Positions 7,523 to 16,643 of a stretch of 56,238 nt of DNA are shown here, piece by piece; the stretch's first letter is position 1, and each line of letters begins with the position of its first letter. Source of the stretch: Alistipes sp. (GTDB taxonomy: Bacteria; Bacteroidota; Bacteroidia; Bacteroidales; Rikenellaceae); assembly GCA_017504265.1 (NCBI GenBank), contig JAFVRN010000008.1, positions 1-56,238 on the forward strand, read 5' to 3'. The notes under the pieces are model-generated. The model had not been told where the DNA came from and ran no database searches. It worked only from the letters and a program-made list of their open reading frames with translations. Both the position numbers and the translations under genes were made by a program.

Positions 7523-8710
7523 ATGATAAAGAATGTTACAGATAAGATAGTATATGTCGGTGTTGATGACACCGATATCGATCTCTTTGAGAGTCAATAT
7601 ATTGTGCCTAATGGCGTGTCGTATAACTCATATGTTATCTTGGATGATAAGATCGCCATTATGGATACGGTAGATCCGCGCAAGAGCGAAGAGTGGTTGC
7701 AGAATTTGGCATCGGTATTGGGCGCACGTCGTCCTGATTACCTCGTTGTTCAGCACCTCGAACCCGATCATGCCGGTACTATAGCTAAGGTTATGGCAAT
7801 ATATCCCGAGATGCAGGTTGTAGCCTCGGAGAAAGCTATTAAGATGTTGCCTCAGTTCTTCTACGGCACAACATTCGATGGTCGCGTAATAGGAGTTAAG
7901 GAGGGTGGTACTCTCTCGCTTGGTGGTCGCACACTCCACTTCGCTATGGCACCTATGGTGCATTGGCCGGAGGTTATGGTGACATACGATAGTACCGATA
8001 AGGTGCTCTTCTCGGCTGATGGCTTTGGTAAGTTTGGTGCTTTGTGCCATGAGGAGGAGTGGATAGATGAGGCTCGTCGCTATTACATCAATATTTGTGG
8101 CAAATACGGAGCACCGGTACAGGCCCTGTTGAAGAAGGCTGCAGCTCTCGATATAAGCATTATATGCCCACTGCACGGTCCGGTACTTACCGAGAATCTC
8201 GGTTACTACATCGGGCTCTACGACACTTGGAGCAGCTATAAGCCAGAGTCGGATGGCGTATTGGTAGCATATGCCTCAATACACGGCAATACAGCTGCCA
8301 TAGCTCGTAAGTTTGCCGATATTCTGCGTGCTAAGGGTGCCAAGGAGGTTGTAGTATTGGATCTCAGTCGTTGCGATATGGCTGTTGCTGTCAGTGAGGC
8401 TTTCCGCCTTGGACGTATGGTTGTTGCGGCAGCGTCGTACGACTCGGATGTATTCCCACCTATGCATGACTTCCTATATCACCTATTTATGAAGGGATAC
8501 ACGAAGCGCCGTGTAGGTATCATTGAGAATGGCTCATGGGCACCATCGGCCGGTCGTGCTATGCGTAATCTTCTGGATAGATGCAAGGATTTGTTGATTG
8601 TAGAGCAGATGGTAACCATACTCTCTACGATGAAACCATCGGATGTCCCTGCTCTCGAGAACTTGGCAGATGAGATTATCTCATGCAAGTGCGATCGCTG
8701 CTCAATGTAG
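7523..8710 (+). CDS. fprA: A-type flavoprotein (flavo-diiron protein, FprA family)
   Basis: The 395-residue protein has an N-terminal metallo-beta-lactamase-like diiron domain and a C-terminal flavodoxin domain. The diiron ligands are all present: H78, E80, D82 and H83 (HLEPDH), H147, D166 and H218. The FMN loop is around 252-261 (SIHGNTAAIA). Proteins of this family reduce O2 to water and/or NO to N2O in anaerobes, which fits an oxygen-sensitive Bacteroidales. It appears to be monocistronic, with a promoter at 7464-7494 and a hairpin terminator at 8728-8760. The sequence does not decide between O2 and NO. Confidence 0.93.
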   Translation: MIKNVTDKIVYVGVDDTDIDLFESQYIVPNGVSYNSYVILDDKIAIMDTVDPRKSEEWLQNLASVLGARRPDYLVVQHLEPDHAGTIAKVMAIYPEMQVVASEKAIKMLPQFFYGTTFDGRVIGVKEGGTLSLGGRTLHFAMAPMVHWPEVMVTYDSTDKVLFSADGFGKFGALCHEEEWIDEARRYYINICGKYGAPVQALLKKAAALDISIICPLHGPVLTENLGYYIGLYDTWSSYKPESDGVLVAYASIHGNTAAIARKFADILRAKGAKEVVVLDLSRCDMAVAVSEAFRLGRMVVAAASYDSDVFPPMHDFLYHLFMKGYTKRRVGIIENGSWAPSAGRAMRNLLDRCKDLLIVEQMVTILSTMKPSDVPALENLADEIISCKCDRCSM

Positions 8711-8727
8711 TGGTAGCTATATATAAA

Positions 8728-8760
8728 ATAACGAGGTGTTCGTGACGAGCACCTCGTTAT
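8728..8760. terminator. Bidirectional hairpin terminator
   Basis: A 16-bp stem with one G-U pair, ATAACGAGGTGTTCGT (8728-8743) with ACGAGCACCTCGTTAT (8745-8760), lies between convergent genes. It is T-rich on the plus-strand side (TATTTTAT) and A-rich on the other. Confidence 0.85.
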
Positions 8761-8778
8761 TATTTTATCAGCTTAACA

Positions 8779-9249
8779 CTATTTTACAGTTGCTGTATAC
8801 TCTACGTAGTATTCGCCACACATAAACGTAAGCTCCATTGTCTTGTCGCTGATTACACCTTCTAAGTCGGTGATAGTGAACTGAGGAAACTCGCCACCCA
8901 TGGCAAGTGGTATGATATTGTCGCCGCTCACACCATAGTATTTATCTGTCATAAGGTAGCTAACTCCGGGAATTGTCATGTCAAGCTCAATAGGCATAGC
9001 CTCGGCGAACTTAACCTTGTGCATAACGATGTCCATTGAAATTTCGTTATTTAGTTTGTACTCAACCTCGACACCCTCCTTCTCGAATATCGAGCCGTCG
9101 TTCTGGTCTACCTTGATTGTGCCAATAAAGCTCTGCTCCTTAGCTGGTGGGGTAGGCTTATTGCCGTTCTGCGTATTGTCGTCATTCTCGCATGCTGTGA
9201 GTACGGCCAATGCGCATAATGCGCTGATAATGTAGTTTACAAGTTTCAT
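8779..9249 (-). CDS. Calycin-like lipoprotein
   Basis: The 156-residue protein has a lipoprotein signal (LAVLTAC, Cys20), a low-complexity linker and a beta-rich domain resembling the Bacteroidales calycin-like family. It should sit in the outer or inner membrane facing the periplasm or the surface. It follows the TonB-dependent receptor gene by 32 bp on the same strand, so it is probably an accessory to that receptor, perhaps helping ligand capture. The exact ligand is unknown. Confidence 0.6.
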   Translation of the reverse strand: MKLVNYIISALCALAVLTACENDDNTQNGNKPTPPAKEQSFIGTIKVDQNDGSIFEKEGVEVEYKLNNEISMDIVMHKVKFAEAMPIELDMTIPGVSYLMTDKYYGVSGDNIIPLAMGGEFPQFTITDLEGVISDKTMELTFMCGEYYVEYTATVK

Positions 9250-9281
9250 ATTTGCAATTTGTTAAATGTTAATATTTGTTA

Positions 9282-11525
9282 CTAAAAATTTATGTTTAGA
9301 CGTATGCCGCCGTGTATTGGTGCTCCCTGCGAGAAGAACTCCTTACCTACACTTTTGAAGTAGAACGTGTCGTACTGAGTGTTTGTCAGGTTACGTCCCC
9401 AGAGTGTCAGTGTCACAATGTTCATGCGCATGGACAGTTGTGCCCCAAGCAACGAGTAGAATGGCTGACGCAGGCTATTCTCCTCGTTCCAGTATATTGC
9501 GCCAACACCGCGCCAATCTGCCGAGAGGGTTATGCTTTGTAGGTTGCGCGCGCCAATCTGCCATGTATATGCTGCCACAGCCGAAAGGGTATTCGATGGT
9601 GCGTAGGGTAGATGCTTACCACCATACTCCTGCTTGCCATCGTTATAGTGGCGGAAGCGAGCATCGGTGTGACCATAGTCGAGGCTCAGCCCCAATCCTC
9701 GGTAGGTATACGATAGCGATAGTTCGGCACCTATGCTGCGTGCTCGTGCAGCATTACTCATCATACGCCCCGTATTATTACCCTCCGGAAGTACCGTAAC
9801 CTGCTGGTCGAAGCACTCAATCCAAAAGAGTGCGCCATCCACCTTTAATCCCTCCACAGGACTCAGATGTGCTCCAATCTCGAAATTCCAACTCGTCTCC
9901 GGCTTGTAGCGTGTTGCCGATGCTGAGTCGTATGTCGTAGTGCCTACATTGTCGAGATAAACGCCGAGGTCGCCCATCATGTCGTTCATCATCTTTACTT
10001 GCAGGATGTCGGAGAATATCTGCGTGTTGAAACCTCCCGACTTATACCCTCGTGTTATGGTGGCATATATCGGTCCTATCGCAGTGTTGTATTCGGCAGA
10101 TAGCTTTGGTAATATCTCGAAAAAATCCTGTGCCTCGCTACCCTCGAACTTGGTTGTCAGACTCTTGTACTCCTCCATCGTGAGGTCGAACATATAGTCT
10201 ATCGTACCATTCGAGTTGTAGTGCATTGAGGTATGCTCATAGTCAAAACGTATGCCTGCCGTGATGTTCCACGCTCCCAATTGCCAATTGGATTGGTGGT
10301 ATAGTGCCACGCCATAGGTGGGGATTTTGAAGTCGCTGTTTATGACGAAGCTGTCGCCGGCAATATCGATGTTGTTATCCGGAAATACGGTGTGTAACCC
10401 TTTGTTTGCATTTGCCAATATCAGCTCCTCAATGCCGTCACGCTTGAATGTTACGGGCGACGACATATCCAGCCACTTGCCAAAGGCGAATAGACCCGTA
10501 AGCCACTGCCAGCGTTGCTGTCGATTGCTGTTGCGTAGCACAATCTCTTCGGTTATGGTATGTTCACGTTGCATCTGCTGCATCGTAAACATCGATTTTG
10601 GCGAGAAGTCCTGATCGAGGGTCATTGTATCGTCGAGATACTGATAGCTTGTAACACTCGACAGGCGTACCTTGTCGCCCTCATATTTGGCAACAAAACC
10701 CTCGTTGATGCTCAGTCGTTCATAGCCGGAGGGGTCGTTGTATGCTATCGGATCGTATGTTGCCGTATCGCTGTTGTAGTGGCGGTAGGCATATCCTCCC
10801 TCGTTTGTGTAGCTTGCAGTAAGTGCATTGTCGAAAGACCAACGTCCGGCAAGCCATTGCAGACGTAGGCGCATGGAGCCTCCATCACCCTTATCGCACA
10901 TCTCATCGGTATAGCTGTTGCGGAAGAAGCCCCCATCGTGGTGATATGCAGCAGCGAGTGATACCGCAAAGTGCTGTGTGGGTTGTACGTAGTATGCTGC
11001 CGAGGCTCGTGCCGAACTCATTGTGCCATACTCGGCCATAAGGCGTACTCCCTGCCAGGCAAATGGCGATAAGGTGGTAATGTTCATTACGCCTCCCGAT
11101 GTATTTCGTCCATAGAGTGTTCCCTGCGGGCCACGTAGCAGGTCAATACGTCGTATATCGTAGAAGTCGAAGTCGTAGCTGTTCTTATTCATCACCGGTA
11201 TATCGTCAATCACAACTCCGAGTGTGGGCTGGTCTATACGAGAGCCAAAGCCTCGCACATATATCGATGAGGTTATAGATGAACCGTAGTCGGGTTGATA
11301 GAAGTTGGGCGATACGAGCGATACATCCTTGATTGTGTTTATGCCCTGCATCTCTATGCGTTGCATATTCAGCGATGTAGACGATATAGGTGTGCGCAGC
11401 ACGTCGTCTTGCTTCAACGATGCGGTAATCTCCACGCTATCGAAATGATATAGCGTGTCGGCGGGCTCATAATCCGGGGTAGGCTCGGCCGTAAATAATG
11501 ATAATGCAGCAATAAGTACTTTCAC
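9282..11525 (-). CDS. TonB-dependent outer-membrane receptor
   Basis: The 747-residue protein has a short signal peptide (residues 1-13), a plug domain (about 28-150, with SIYVRGFGSRI and LLRGPQGTLYGRNTSGG) and a 22-strand type barrel ending in LRLNINF-like aromatic sequence. It lacks the N-terminal carboxypeptidase-like domain of SusC proteins and resembles siderophore, haem or cobalamin receptors. The start codon is GTG and lies only 4 nt after a good -7 box, so the mRNA may be leaderless. It forms a pair with the calycin-like lipoprotein. The substrate is not readable from the sequence. Confidence 0.9.
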   Translation of the reverse strand: MKVLIAALSLFTAEPTPDYEPADTLYHFDSVEITASLKQDDVLRTPISSTSLNMQRIEMQGINTIKDVSLVSPNFYQPDYGSSITSSIYVRGFGSRIDQPTLGVVIDDIPVMNKNSYDFDFYDIRRIDLLRGPQGTLYGRNTSGGVMNITTLSPFAWQGVRLMAEYGTMSSARASAAYYVQPTQHFAVSLAAAYHHDGGFFRNSYTDEMCDKGDGGSMRLRLQWLAGRWSFDNALTASYTNEGGYAYRHYNSDTATYDPIAYNDPSGYERLSINEGFVAKYEGDKVRLSSVTSYQYLDDTMTLDQDFSPKSMFTMQQMQREHTITEEIVLRNSNRQQRWQWLTGLFAFGKWLDMSSPVTFKRDGIEELILANANKGLHTVFPDNNIDIAGDSFVINSDFKIPTYGVALYHQSNWQLGAWNITAGIRFDYEHTSMHYNSNGTIDYMFDLTMEEYKSLTTKFEGSEAQDFFEILPKLSAEYNTAIGPIYATITRGYKSGGFNTQIFSDILQVKMMNDMMGDLGVYLDNVGTTTYDSASATRYKPETSWNFEIGAHLSPVEGLKVDGALFWIECFDQQVTVLPEGNNTGRMMSNAARARSIGAELSLSYTYRGLGLSLDYGHTDARFRHYNDGKQEYGGKHLPYAPSNTLSAVAAYTWQIGARNLQSITLSADWRGVGAIYWNEENSLRQPFYSLLGAQLSMRMNIVTLTLWGRNLTNTQYDTFYFKSVGKEFFSQGAPIHGGIRLNINF

Positions 11526-11529
11526 GATG

Positions 11530-11560
11530 CAAAAGTATAATCAATAAAAAGAATAAACAA
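11530..11560 (-). promoter_or_regulatory. Promoter of the TonB receptor, overlapping a terminator stem
   Basis: On the minus strand TTG (11558-11560), a 20-base spacer and TACTTTTG (11530-11537) form the promoter. The -33 element lies inside the stem of the upstream terminator (11555-11582). Only four bases separate the -7 box from the GTG start. Confidence 0.65.
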
Positions 11561-11582
11561 CCCTCATTAATGAGAGTTGTTT
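11555..11582 (-). terminator. Hairpin terminator after rpiB
   Basis: A 28-bp near-perfect palindrome, AAACAACCCTCAT pairing with ATGAGAGTTGTTT, is followed on the minus strand by T-rich sequence. It ends the typA-rpiB transcript. Confidence 0.75.
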
Positions 11583-11613
11583 ACCTGTTTTTGACAATAT
11601 TTTGCTATAACCG

Positions 11614-12054
11614 CTACTTGGCAATAGGCATCTTGTCAAGACGACGCTGGTGACGGCCGCCCTCGAACTCGGTATTGAGCCAGATGTCAAGCATAGCGAT
11701 AGCCTCGTCGTTAGAGATGAAGCGTGCAGGCATACATAAGATGTTTGAGTTGTTGTGCTCGCGTGATAGCTTTGCTATCTCTGGAATCCAACATAGTGCT
11801 GCACGGATAGCCTGATGCTTGTTTAATGTCATCGAGATACCCTCGCCTGAACCACACAGACCAACACCGCGCTCCAACTCGCCATTCTCGATAGCCTCGG
11901 CAAGAGGGTGTGCAAAGTCCGGATAATCGACACTCTCCTCAGAGTGGCAACCGAAGTCTACTACCTCGAAACCCTTTGTCGAGAGATAGCCTACGAGGAA
12001 CTCTTTAAGCTCGTATGCCGCATGGTCGCAAGCAATACCAATTTTCTTGTCCAT
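11614..12054 (-). CDS. rpiB: Ribose-5-phosphate isomerase B
   Basis: The 146-residue cytosolic enzyme interconverts ribose 5-phosphate and ribulose 5-phosphate in the pentose phosphate pathway. Family motifs are the N-terminal ACDHAAYELK, the VDYPDFAH segment and the GLCGSGEGISM phosphate-binding loop. The length matches RpiB/LacAB family members. It lies 65 bp downstream of typA on the same strand and is followed by a terminator, which suggests cotranscription. Confidence 0.93.
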   Translation of the reverse strand: MDKKIGIACDHAAYELKEFLVGYLSTKGFEVVDFGCHSEESVDYPDFAHPLAEAIENGELERGVGLCGSGEGISMTLNKHQAIRAALCWIPEIAKLSREHNNSNILCMPARFISNDEAIAMLDIWLNTEFEGGRHQRRLDKMPIAK

Positions 12055-12119
12055 AGTGTTATAGTTTTTAGGATTGTTACTATTATGCTCTATTCTATTA
12101 TCTTATCGCGTTGTTAGGC

Positions 12120-13922
12120 TTACTCTTTTGAAGCACGCTTACGGTCTACCTCCGATAGCAGTATCTTACGCAGTCGAATAGCCTTCGGGGTTACCTCTAC
12201 ATATTCATCCTCACGTATGTACTCCAATGCCTCCTCCAACGAAAAGATTACGGGAGGTGCAATCGAGGCTTTCTCGTCCGAGCCGGATGCGCGCATGTTG
12301 GTAAGCTGCTTGGCCTTGGTTACATTTACCGTAATATCGTTGGAGCGAGTATGCTCGCCAATTACCTGACCGCAGTATACCTGCTCCATAGGCGATATAA
12401 AGAACTTGCCTCTATCTTGTAGCTTGTCGATAGAGTAAGCATAGGCCGTACCTGTTTCAGAGGCTATGATGGCTCCCACCGAGCGGTTGTCTATCTCGCC
12501 CATCCAAGGCTCAAAGTCTTTAAGACGGTGCGTCATAATTGCTTCGCCTGCGGTTGCTGTGATCATCGTCGAGCGAAGGCCGATAATGCCTCGTGACGGT
12601 ATAATAAACTCCAAACGAGTACGCTCATTTGCCGACTCCATATTCACGAGTTGTCCCTTGCGGCGTGTGGTAAGCTCGATAACCGTACCTGCACAGTCGT
12701 CGGGGCAATCTACGGTCATCTCCTCCACAGGCTCACATTTCACGCCATCGATTTGCTTTGTGATAACCTTGGGCTGACCCACTTGCAACTCATATCCCTC
12801 GCGGCGCATCGTCTCGATAAGTACCGATAGGTGCAATACGCCACGGCCATATACGACGAATGAGTCGGCATTTTGACCTGGCTCAACGTGCAGTGCAAGG
12901 TTCTTCTCCAACTCTCTATCCAGACGCTCCTTGATATGGCGTGATGTGACATACTTGCCATCCTTGCCGAAGAATGGCGAGTTGTTGATTGTAAACAGCA
13001 TCGACATCGTAGGCTCATCAATGGCAATGGGTGGCAATGGCTCAGGATTGGTGAAATCGCATATCGTGTCACCGATTTCGAAGCCCTCGATGCCTATAAG
13101 TGCGCATATCTCGCCACACTCAACCCTCTCGGCCTTATTCTTGCCTAAGCCTTCAAAGACCATCAAATCCTTAATCTTGGTCTTGACCATCGATCCGTCA
13201 CGCTTGGCAAGCGTAACATTCTCACCGGCACTGAGAGTGCCACGTGTAATCTTACCTACGGCAATACGACCTACATATGGCGAGTATTCCAACGATGTGA
13301 TAAGCATTTGTGCCGTACCCTCTCGCTTCTCAGGCTCGGGTATCTCATCGATGATTGTGTCGAGAAGTGGTGCTATGGAGTCGGTACGCTCCGAGAGTAC
13401 GTGCGACATCCATCCCTGCTTGGCAGAGCCATATATCGTCTTGTAGTCGAGTTGTTCCTCGGTAGCTCCCAGCGTGAACATCAAATCGAATACCTGCTCG
13501 TTTACCACCTCGGGACGGCAATTCTCCTTGTCCACCTTGTTGATGACGACTATCGGTTTCTTGCCCAGTGCAAGAGCCTTCTGCAATACGAAGCGTGTCT
13601 GAGGCATTGTGCCCTCAAAGGCATCAACAAGTAGCAACACACCGTCACACATATTCAGCACACGTTCTACCTCGCCACCAAAATCGGCGTGTCCCGGAGT
13701 ATCTATGATGTTAATCTTGTAGTCTTTGTATATTACCGATACATTCTTCGAAAGGATGGTTATACCTCGCTCTCGCTCGATATCGTTGTTATCGAGAATC
13801 AAATCACCCCCTGTCTGTTCGTTACCACGCAGGATGTTACCCTGCATAATCATCTTGTCCACGAGTGTCGTTTTGCCGTGGTCTACGTGGGCGATAATTG
13901 CTATGTTGCGTAGTTTTCGCAT
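12120..13922 (-). CDS. typA: Ribosome-associated GTPase TypA/BipA
   Basis: The 600-residue translational GTPase binds the 70S ribosome and affects 50S assembly and stress adaptation. G1 is [11 protein letters not shown]3 is [14 protein letters not shown], and G4 is NKVD. EF-G-like domains and the BipA-specific C-terminus follow. I chose the ATG at 13922 ([12 protein letters not shown]). A longer frame from a GTG at 13952 is unlikely because that GTG overlaps the -7 box TATCTTTG (13952-13959). The resulting leader is about 25 nt. Confidence 0.95.
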   Translation of the reverse strand: MRKLRNIAIIAHVDHGKTTLVDKMIMQGNILRGNEQTGGDLILDNNDIERERGITILSKNVSVIYKDYKINIIDTPGHADFGGEVERVLNMCDGVLLLVDAFEGTMPQTRFVLQKALALGKKPIVVINKVDKENCRPEVVNEQVFDLMFTLGATEEQLDYKTIYGSAKQGWMSHVLSERTDSIAPLLDTIIDEIPEPEKREGTAQMLITSLEYSPYVGRIAVGKITRGTLSAGENVTLAKRDGSMVKTKIKDLMVFEGLGKNKAERVECGEICALIGIEGFEIGDTICDFTNPEPLPPIAIDEPTMSMLFTINNSPFFGKDGKYVTSRHIKERLDRELEKNLALHVEPGQNADSFVVYGRGVLHLSVLIETMRREGYELQVGQPKVITKQIDGVKCEPVEEMTVDCPDDCAGTVIELTTRRKGQLVNMESANERTRLEFIIPSRGIIGLRSTMITATAGEAIMTHRLKDFEPWMGEIDNRSVGAIIASETGTAYAYSIDKLQDRGKFFISPMEQVYCGQVIGEHTRSNDITVNVTKAKQLTNMRASGSDEKASIAPPVIFSLEEALEYIREDEYVEVTPKAIRLRKILLSEVDRKRASKE

Positions 13923-13951
13923 ACTTATGTATAATGACTGAAATTTCGGCA

Positions 13952-13959
13952 CAAAGATA
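13952..13959 (-). promoter_or_regulatory. -7 element for typA-rpiB
   Basis: On the minus strand TATCTTTG matches TAnnTTTG, with a TTG about 17 bases upstream. Its position rules out the upstream GTG as the typA start. Confidence 0.6.
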
Positions 13960-14024
13960 CTAAAACTTCTTCAAAACAACGAAAGAACGACCTAAATTTA
14001 AGGGCAATTATAATAACTCCGACA

Positions 14025-14066
14025 GATAAGGGGTTGCTCAACATACTTGTCGTGCAACCCCTTATC
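14025..14066. terminator. Hairpin terminator after the DUF4301 gene
   Basis: GATAAGGGGTTG (14025-14036) pairs perfectly with CAACCCCTTATC (14055-14066) around an 18-nt loop, 20 bp downstream of the DUF4301 stop on the minus strand. There is no strong T tract, so efficiency is uncertain. Confidence 0.65.
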
Positions 14067-14085
14067 GTTATATAGAAACAATATG

Positions 14086-15519
14086 CTATTGATGCTCAGG
14101 ACGAAGCAGATCCTGAACAACCTTAACGGGCGAGAAGGTCGAGATAGGAACCTCTACAAAGAGGGTATTCCAATTTGCCATAGCACCATTCCATAGACCC
14201 GGAAGCTCTTGTGCGCGTAGCTCACGGCCGCCTGCCGACTTCGACGAGATGAAGCCGGTCTGTGGATCGGTATACTTGGTAAGGTCATACTTAGTGCCGT
14301 CGTAACGCATAACACCGCATACCAAATCCACGGGGTTGAAGTGCGTTGCCTCCTTCATAAGGTGCATATCATCCTTGGATATCTGACTCGACTCTGCGAT
14401 TTGAAGCTGTTCACGACCTTTGTTGTCGCGTACCCAGAATGGGCCACCACCCGGCTCACCTTCATTCTTAACCATGCCGCATACTCGGATAGGACGATCG
14501 AGGCTCTCTATGATAAGCTCGCGTGATGCTCCTTGAGGAAGACGGCAACATAGCTCGTCGCTTAGAAGTGCCAACGCTTCGGCATCTCTATCCTCGCCAC
14601 GCTCATAGCCACGCAAGATGTCGAATATCTTGGTCTGTAAGCGTAGCAACTCGCCTGCCAATGCCTTCTTGTACTCTACGGTCTCCTCCTTGCGCTCGTC
14701 TGTTGTGACGTTGTCGATGTTCTTTACAAAGACAATGTCGGCGTTGAGCTTGTCGAGGTTGGCAATAAGTGCGCCGTGTCCTGCCGGACGGAACAGTAGC
14801 GAGCCGTCATCGTTGCGGAATGGGGTGTTGTCGGGATTTACGGCAATAGTGTCGGTAGCGGGGCTCTGAATAGAGAAGCTCACGTCATACTTAATGCCAA
14901 ACATCTCTTCGTAGTGTCCCTGACGCTCGCGCAATAGCTCCTCGAAGCCGGCCTGATGCTCGGGAGATACGGTGAAGTGTATCGCAGCACGCTCTCCGCT
15001 ACGAGCATATAGCGCAGCCTCTACAAGGTGCTCCTCGACGGGCTTACGGCCGCCCTGCTTGTATGCGTGGAAAGTGACAAGTCCCTTAGGCTTAGAGCCA
15101 TAACCGAGTCCGTCTATAATGATGTTGCGCACAACCTCCTTATCCTCGATTTGAGGTTTGAGATATTTGGCAAGTTCGGGGAAGAATGCAAACTTTTCCA
15201 GATTAACGATAAGACGGTCTATGCCCTCGGTACGTTTGTCGTCATTGACATACTCGAATAGCTCCTTGAACATACGTGTGGCAGCTCCCGATGCAGGTAC
15301 GAACTTAACCACTTTAAGGTTCTTGCTGCCCTCTTCATAATGGGCCACGGCCTCGCTGCGCTCCTCGTCGCTCAGGCGGCAGATGCCGTCGCCTACCGAC
15401 GCAGCACGTACAACAGGAAGTGATGGGAATCCGGCCTTGAAGTTGTCGATCTGTTTCTCTACGGCCTCAACACTCAGTCCTCGGGCTTCAATTTGTGAAA
15501 TATCCTTAGGTGTAAACAT
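14086..15519 (-). CDS. DUF4301 family protein
   Basis: The 477-residue cytosolic protein matches the DUF4301 family known mainly from Bacteroidetes. Its function is not established. It contains VPASGAATRMFKEL (about 77-90), which looks like the sugar-nucleotide or phosphate loop of a nucleotidyltransferase-like fold, and a GGGPFWVRD segment in the C-terminal half. No signal peptide or membrane segment is seen. It is divergent from murB, with only about 108 bp between the starts, and has its own terminator. Confidence 0.85.
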   Translation of the reverse strand: MFTPKDISQIEARGLSVEAVEKQIDNFKAGFPSLPVVRAASVGDGICRLSDEERSEAVAHYEEGSKNLKVVKFVPASGAATRMFKELFEYVNDDKRTEGIDRLIVNLEKFAFFPELAKYLKPQIEDKEVVRNIIIDGLGYGSKPKGLVTFHAYKQGGRKPVEEHLVEAALYARSGERAAIHFTVSPEHQAGFEELLRERQGHYEEMFGIKYDVSFSIQSPATDTIAVNPDNTPFRNDDGSLLFRPAGHGALIANLDKLNADIVFVKNIDNVTTDERKEETVEYKKALAGELLRLQTKIFDILRGYERGEDRDAEALALLSDELCCRLPQGASRELIIESLDRPIRVCGMVKNEGEPGGGPFWVRDNKGREQLQIAESSQISKDDMHLMKEATHFNPVDLVCGVMRYDGTKYDLTKYTDPQTGFISSKSAGGRELRAQELPGLWNGAMANWNTLFVEVPISTFSPVKVVQDLLRPEHQ

Positions 15520-15615
15520 AGTGTGTATAGATTAATAGTTAATATTTCTGGCGATAAAACTAAGGTCTATTTTGCAAATGTCGCAAATAATCTCTCAAAT
15601 ATAATAAAAATTTTT

Positions 15616-15623
15616 TAACTTTG
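15616..15623 (+). promoter_or_regulatory. -7 element directly before the murB start
   Basis: TAACTTTG matches TAnnTTTG and ends four bases before the murB ATG at 15628. No good -33 TTTG is present at the usual distance. If used, the transcript would start at or near the ATG. Confidence 0.5.
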
Positions 15624-15627
15624 CCCT

Positions 15628-16641
15628 ATGAAACGAATTTATAGTGACATAAATCTATCTGAGCGTAACAGTTTTGGCGTTGTGCAACGAGCATCCACTC
15701 TTGTGGAGTTTGATAGTGCCGACGACCTGCGTCAATATTTCGAGGAGTATAATCCACAGAAGTGGTATGTACTTGGTGCCGGTAACAATACCCTCTTTAT
15801 GCAGGACTACGATGGGGTGTTGCTCACTCCCACGGCACGTGGTATAGAGGTGTTGTCCGATACCTCTGAGTATGTCGATGTGCGTGTTATGGCAGGCGAG
15901 CTATGGGATGAGTTTGTGGAGTGGTGTGTCGAGCGTGAGCTTTGGGGTGTTGAGAACCTCACGGCTATACCAAGTTCGGTAGGTGCTGCACCGGTACAGA
16001 ATATCGGAGCATATGGAGCCGAGGTTAAGGATTGTATCACAACGGTGGAGTATTTTGATACGGATAGCCGCAGGGTAGTACGATTGGATAATTCGGAGTG
16101 CTACTTTGCATATCGAGAGAGTATCTTCAAGCACGAGTTACGCGGTAGGGGTATAATCCTTGCGGTGGAGTTCAGACTGAGTAAGGTGGCGTGCCCAAAC
16201 CTCGGTTACGGCGATGTGATAAAGGAGGTAGAGGTGCGAGGTGGTGCTACGTTGCGTAATATTCGGGCAGCCATTGCCGATATCAGGGCGCGTAAACTTC
16301 CTGACCCTAAGGCGCTGGGTAATGCCGGCAGCTTCTTCAAAAATCCTATCGTGGAGCGTGAGGTCGCAGAGCGTTTGCTCTCTACATATCCCGATATGCC
16401 ACACTATGCCGTGTCGGACGATGCAACAAAGATAAAACTTGCGGCAGGCTGGCTCATAGATAAGGTCGGATTGAAGGGCTATCGTGAGGGAAGTGTCGGT
16501 GTTCACACCAATCAGGCGTTGGTCTTGGTAAACTATGGCGGTGCTACCGGCAAGGAGGTTATGGCCTTAGCCGCGAAGGTAAGCCGTAGTGTTTATGAAA
16601 CCTTTGGCGTGGAGATATCACCCGAGGTAAATATTTTGTAG
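15628..16641 (+). CDS. murB: UDP-N-acetylenolpyruvoylglucosamine reductase
   Basis: The 337-residue cytosolic flavoenzyme reduces UDP-GlcNAc-enolpyruvate to UDP-MurNAc with NADPH. The FAD-binding motif VLGAGNNTLF (about 48-57), IPSSVGAAPVQNIGAYG (112-128) and the active-site region GNAGSFFKNP (about 230-239) are all present. This is the type I MurB of about 340 residues. It opens a tight run with tilS (2 bp gap), holA and the class IV PLP homologue. Confidence 0.96.
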   Translation: MKRIYSDINLSERNSFGVVQRASTLVEFDSADDLRQYFEEYNPQKWYVLGAGNNTLFMQDYDGVLLTPTARGIEVLSDTSEYVDVRVMAGELWDEFVEWCVERELWGVENLTAIPSSVGAAPVQNIGAYGAEVKDCITTVEYFDTDSRRVVRLDNSECYFAYRESIFKHELRGRGIILAVEFRLSKVACPNLGYGDVIKEVEVRGGATLRNIRAAIADIRARKLPDPKALGNAGSFFKNPIVEREVAERLLSTYPDMPHYAVSDDATKIKLAAGWLIDKVGLKGYREGSVGVHTNQALVLVNYGGATGKEVMALAAKVSRSVYETFGVEISPEVNIL

Positions 16642-16643
16642 TT

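Noticed and set aside
13923-13952. N-terminal 10-residue extension of typA from a GTG at 13952
   Set aside because: The GTG overlaps the -7 box TATCTTTG, and the family N-terminus [12 protein letters not shown] begins at 13922.
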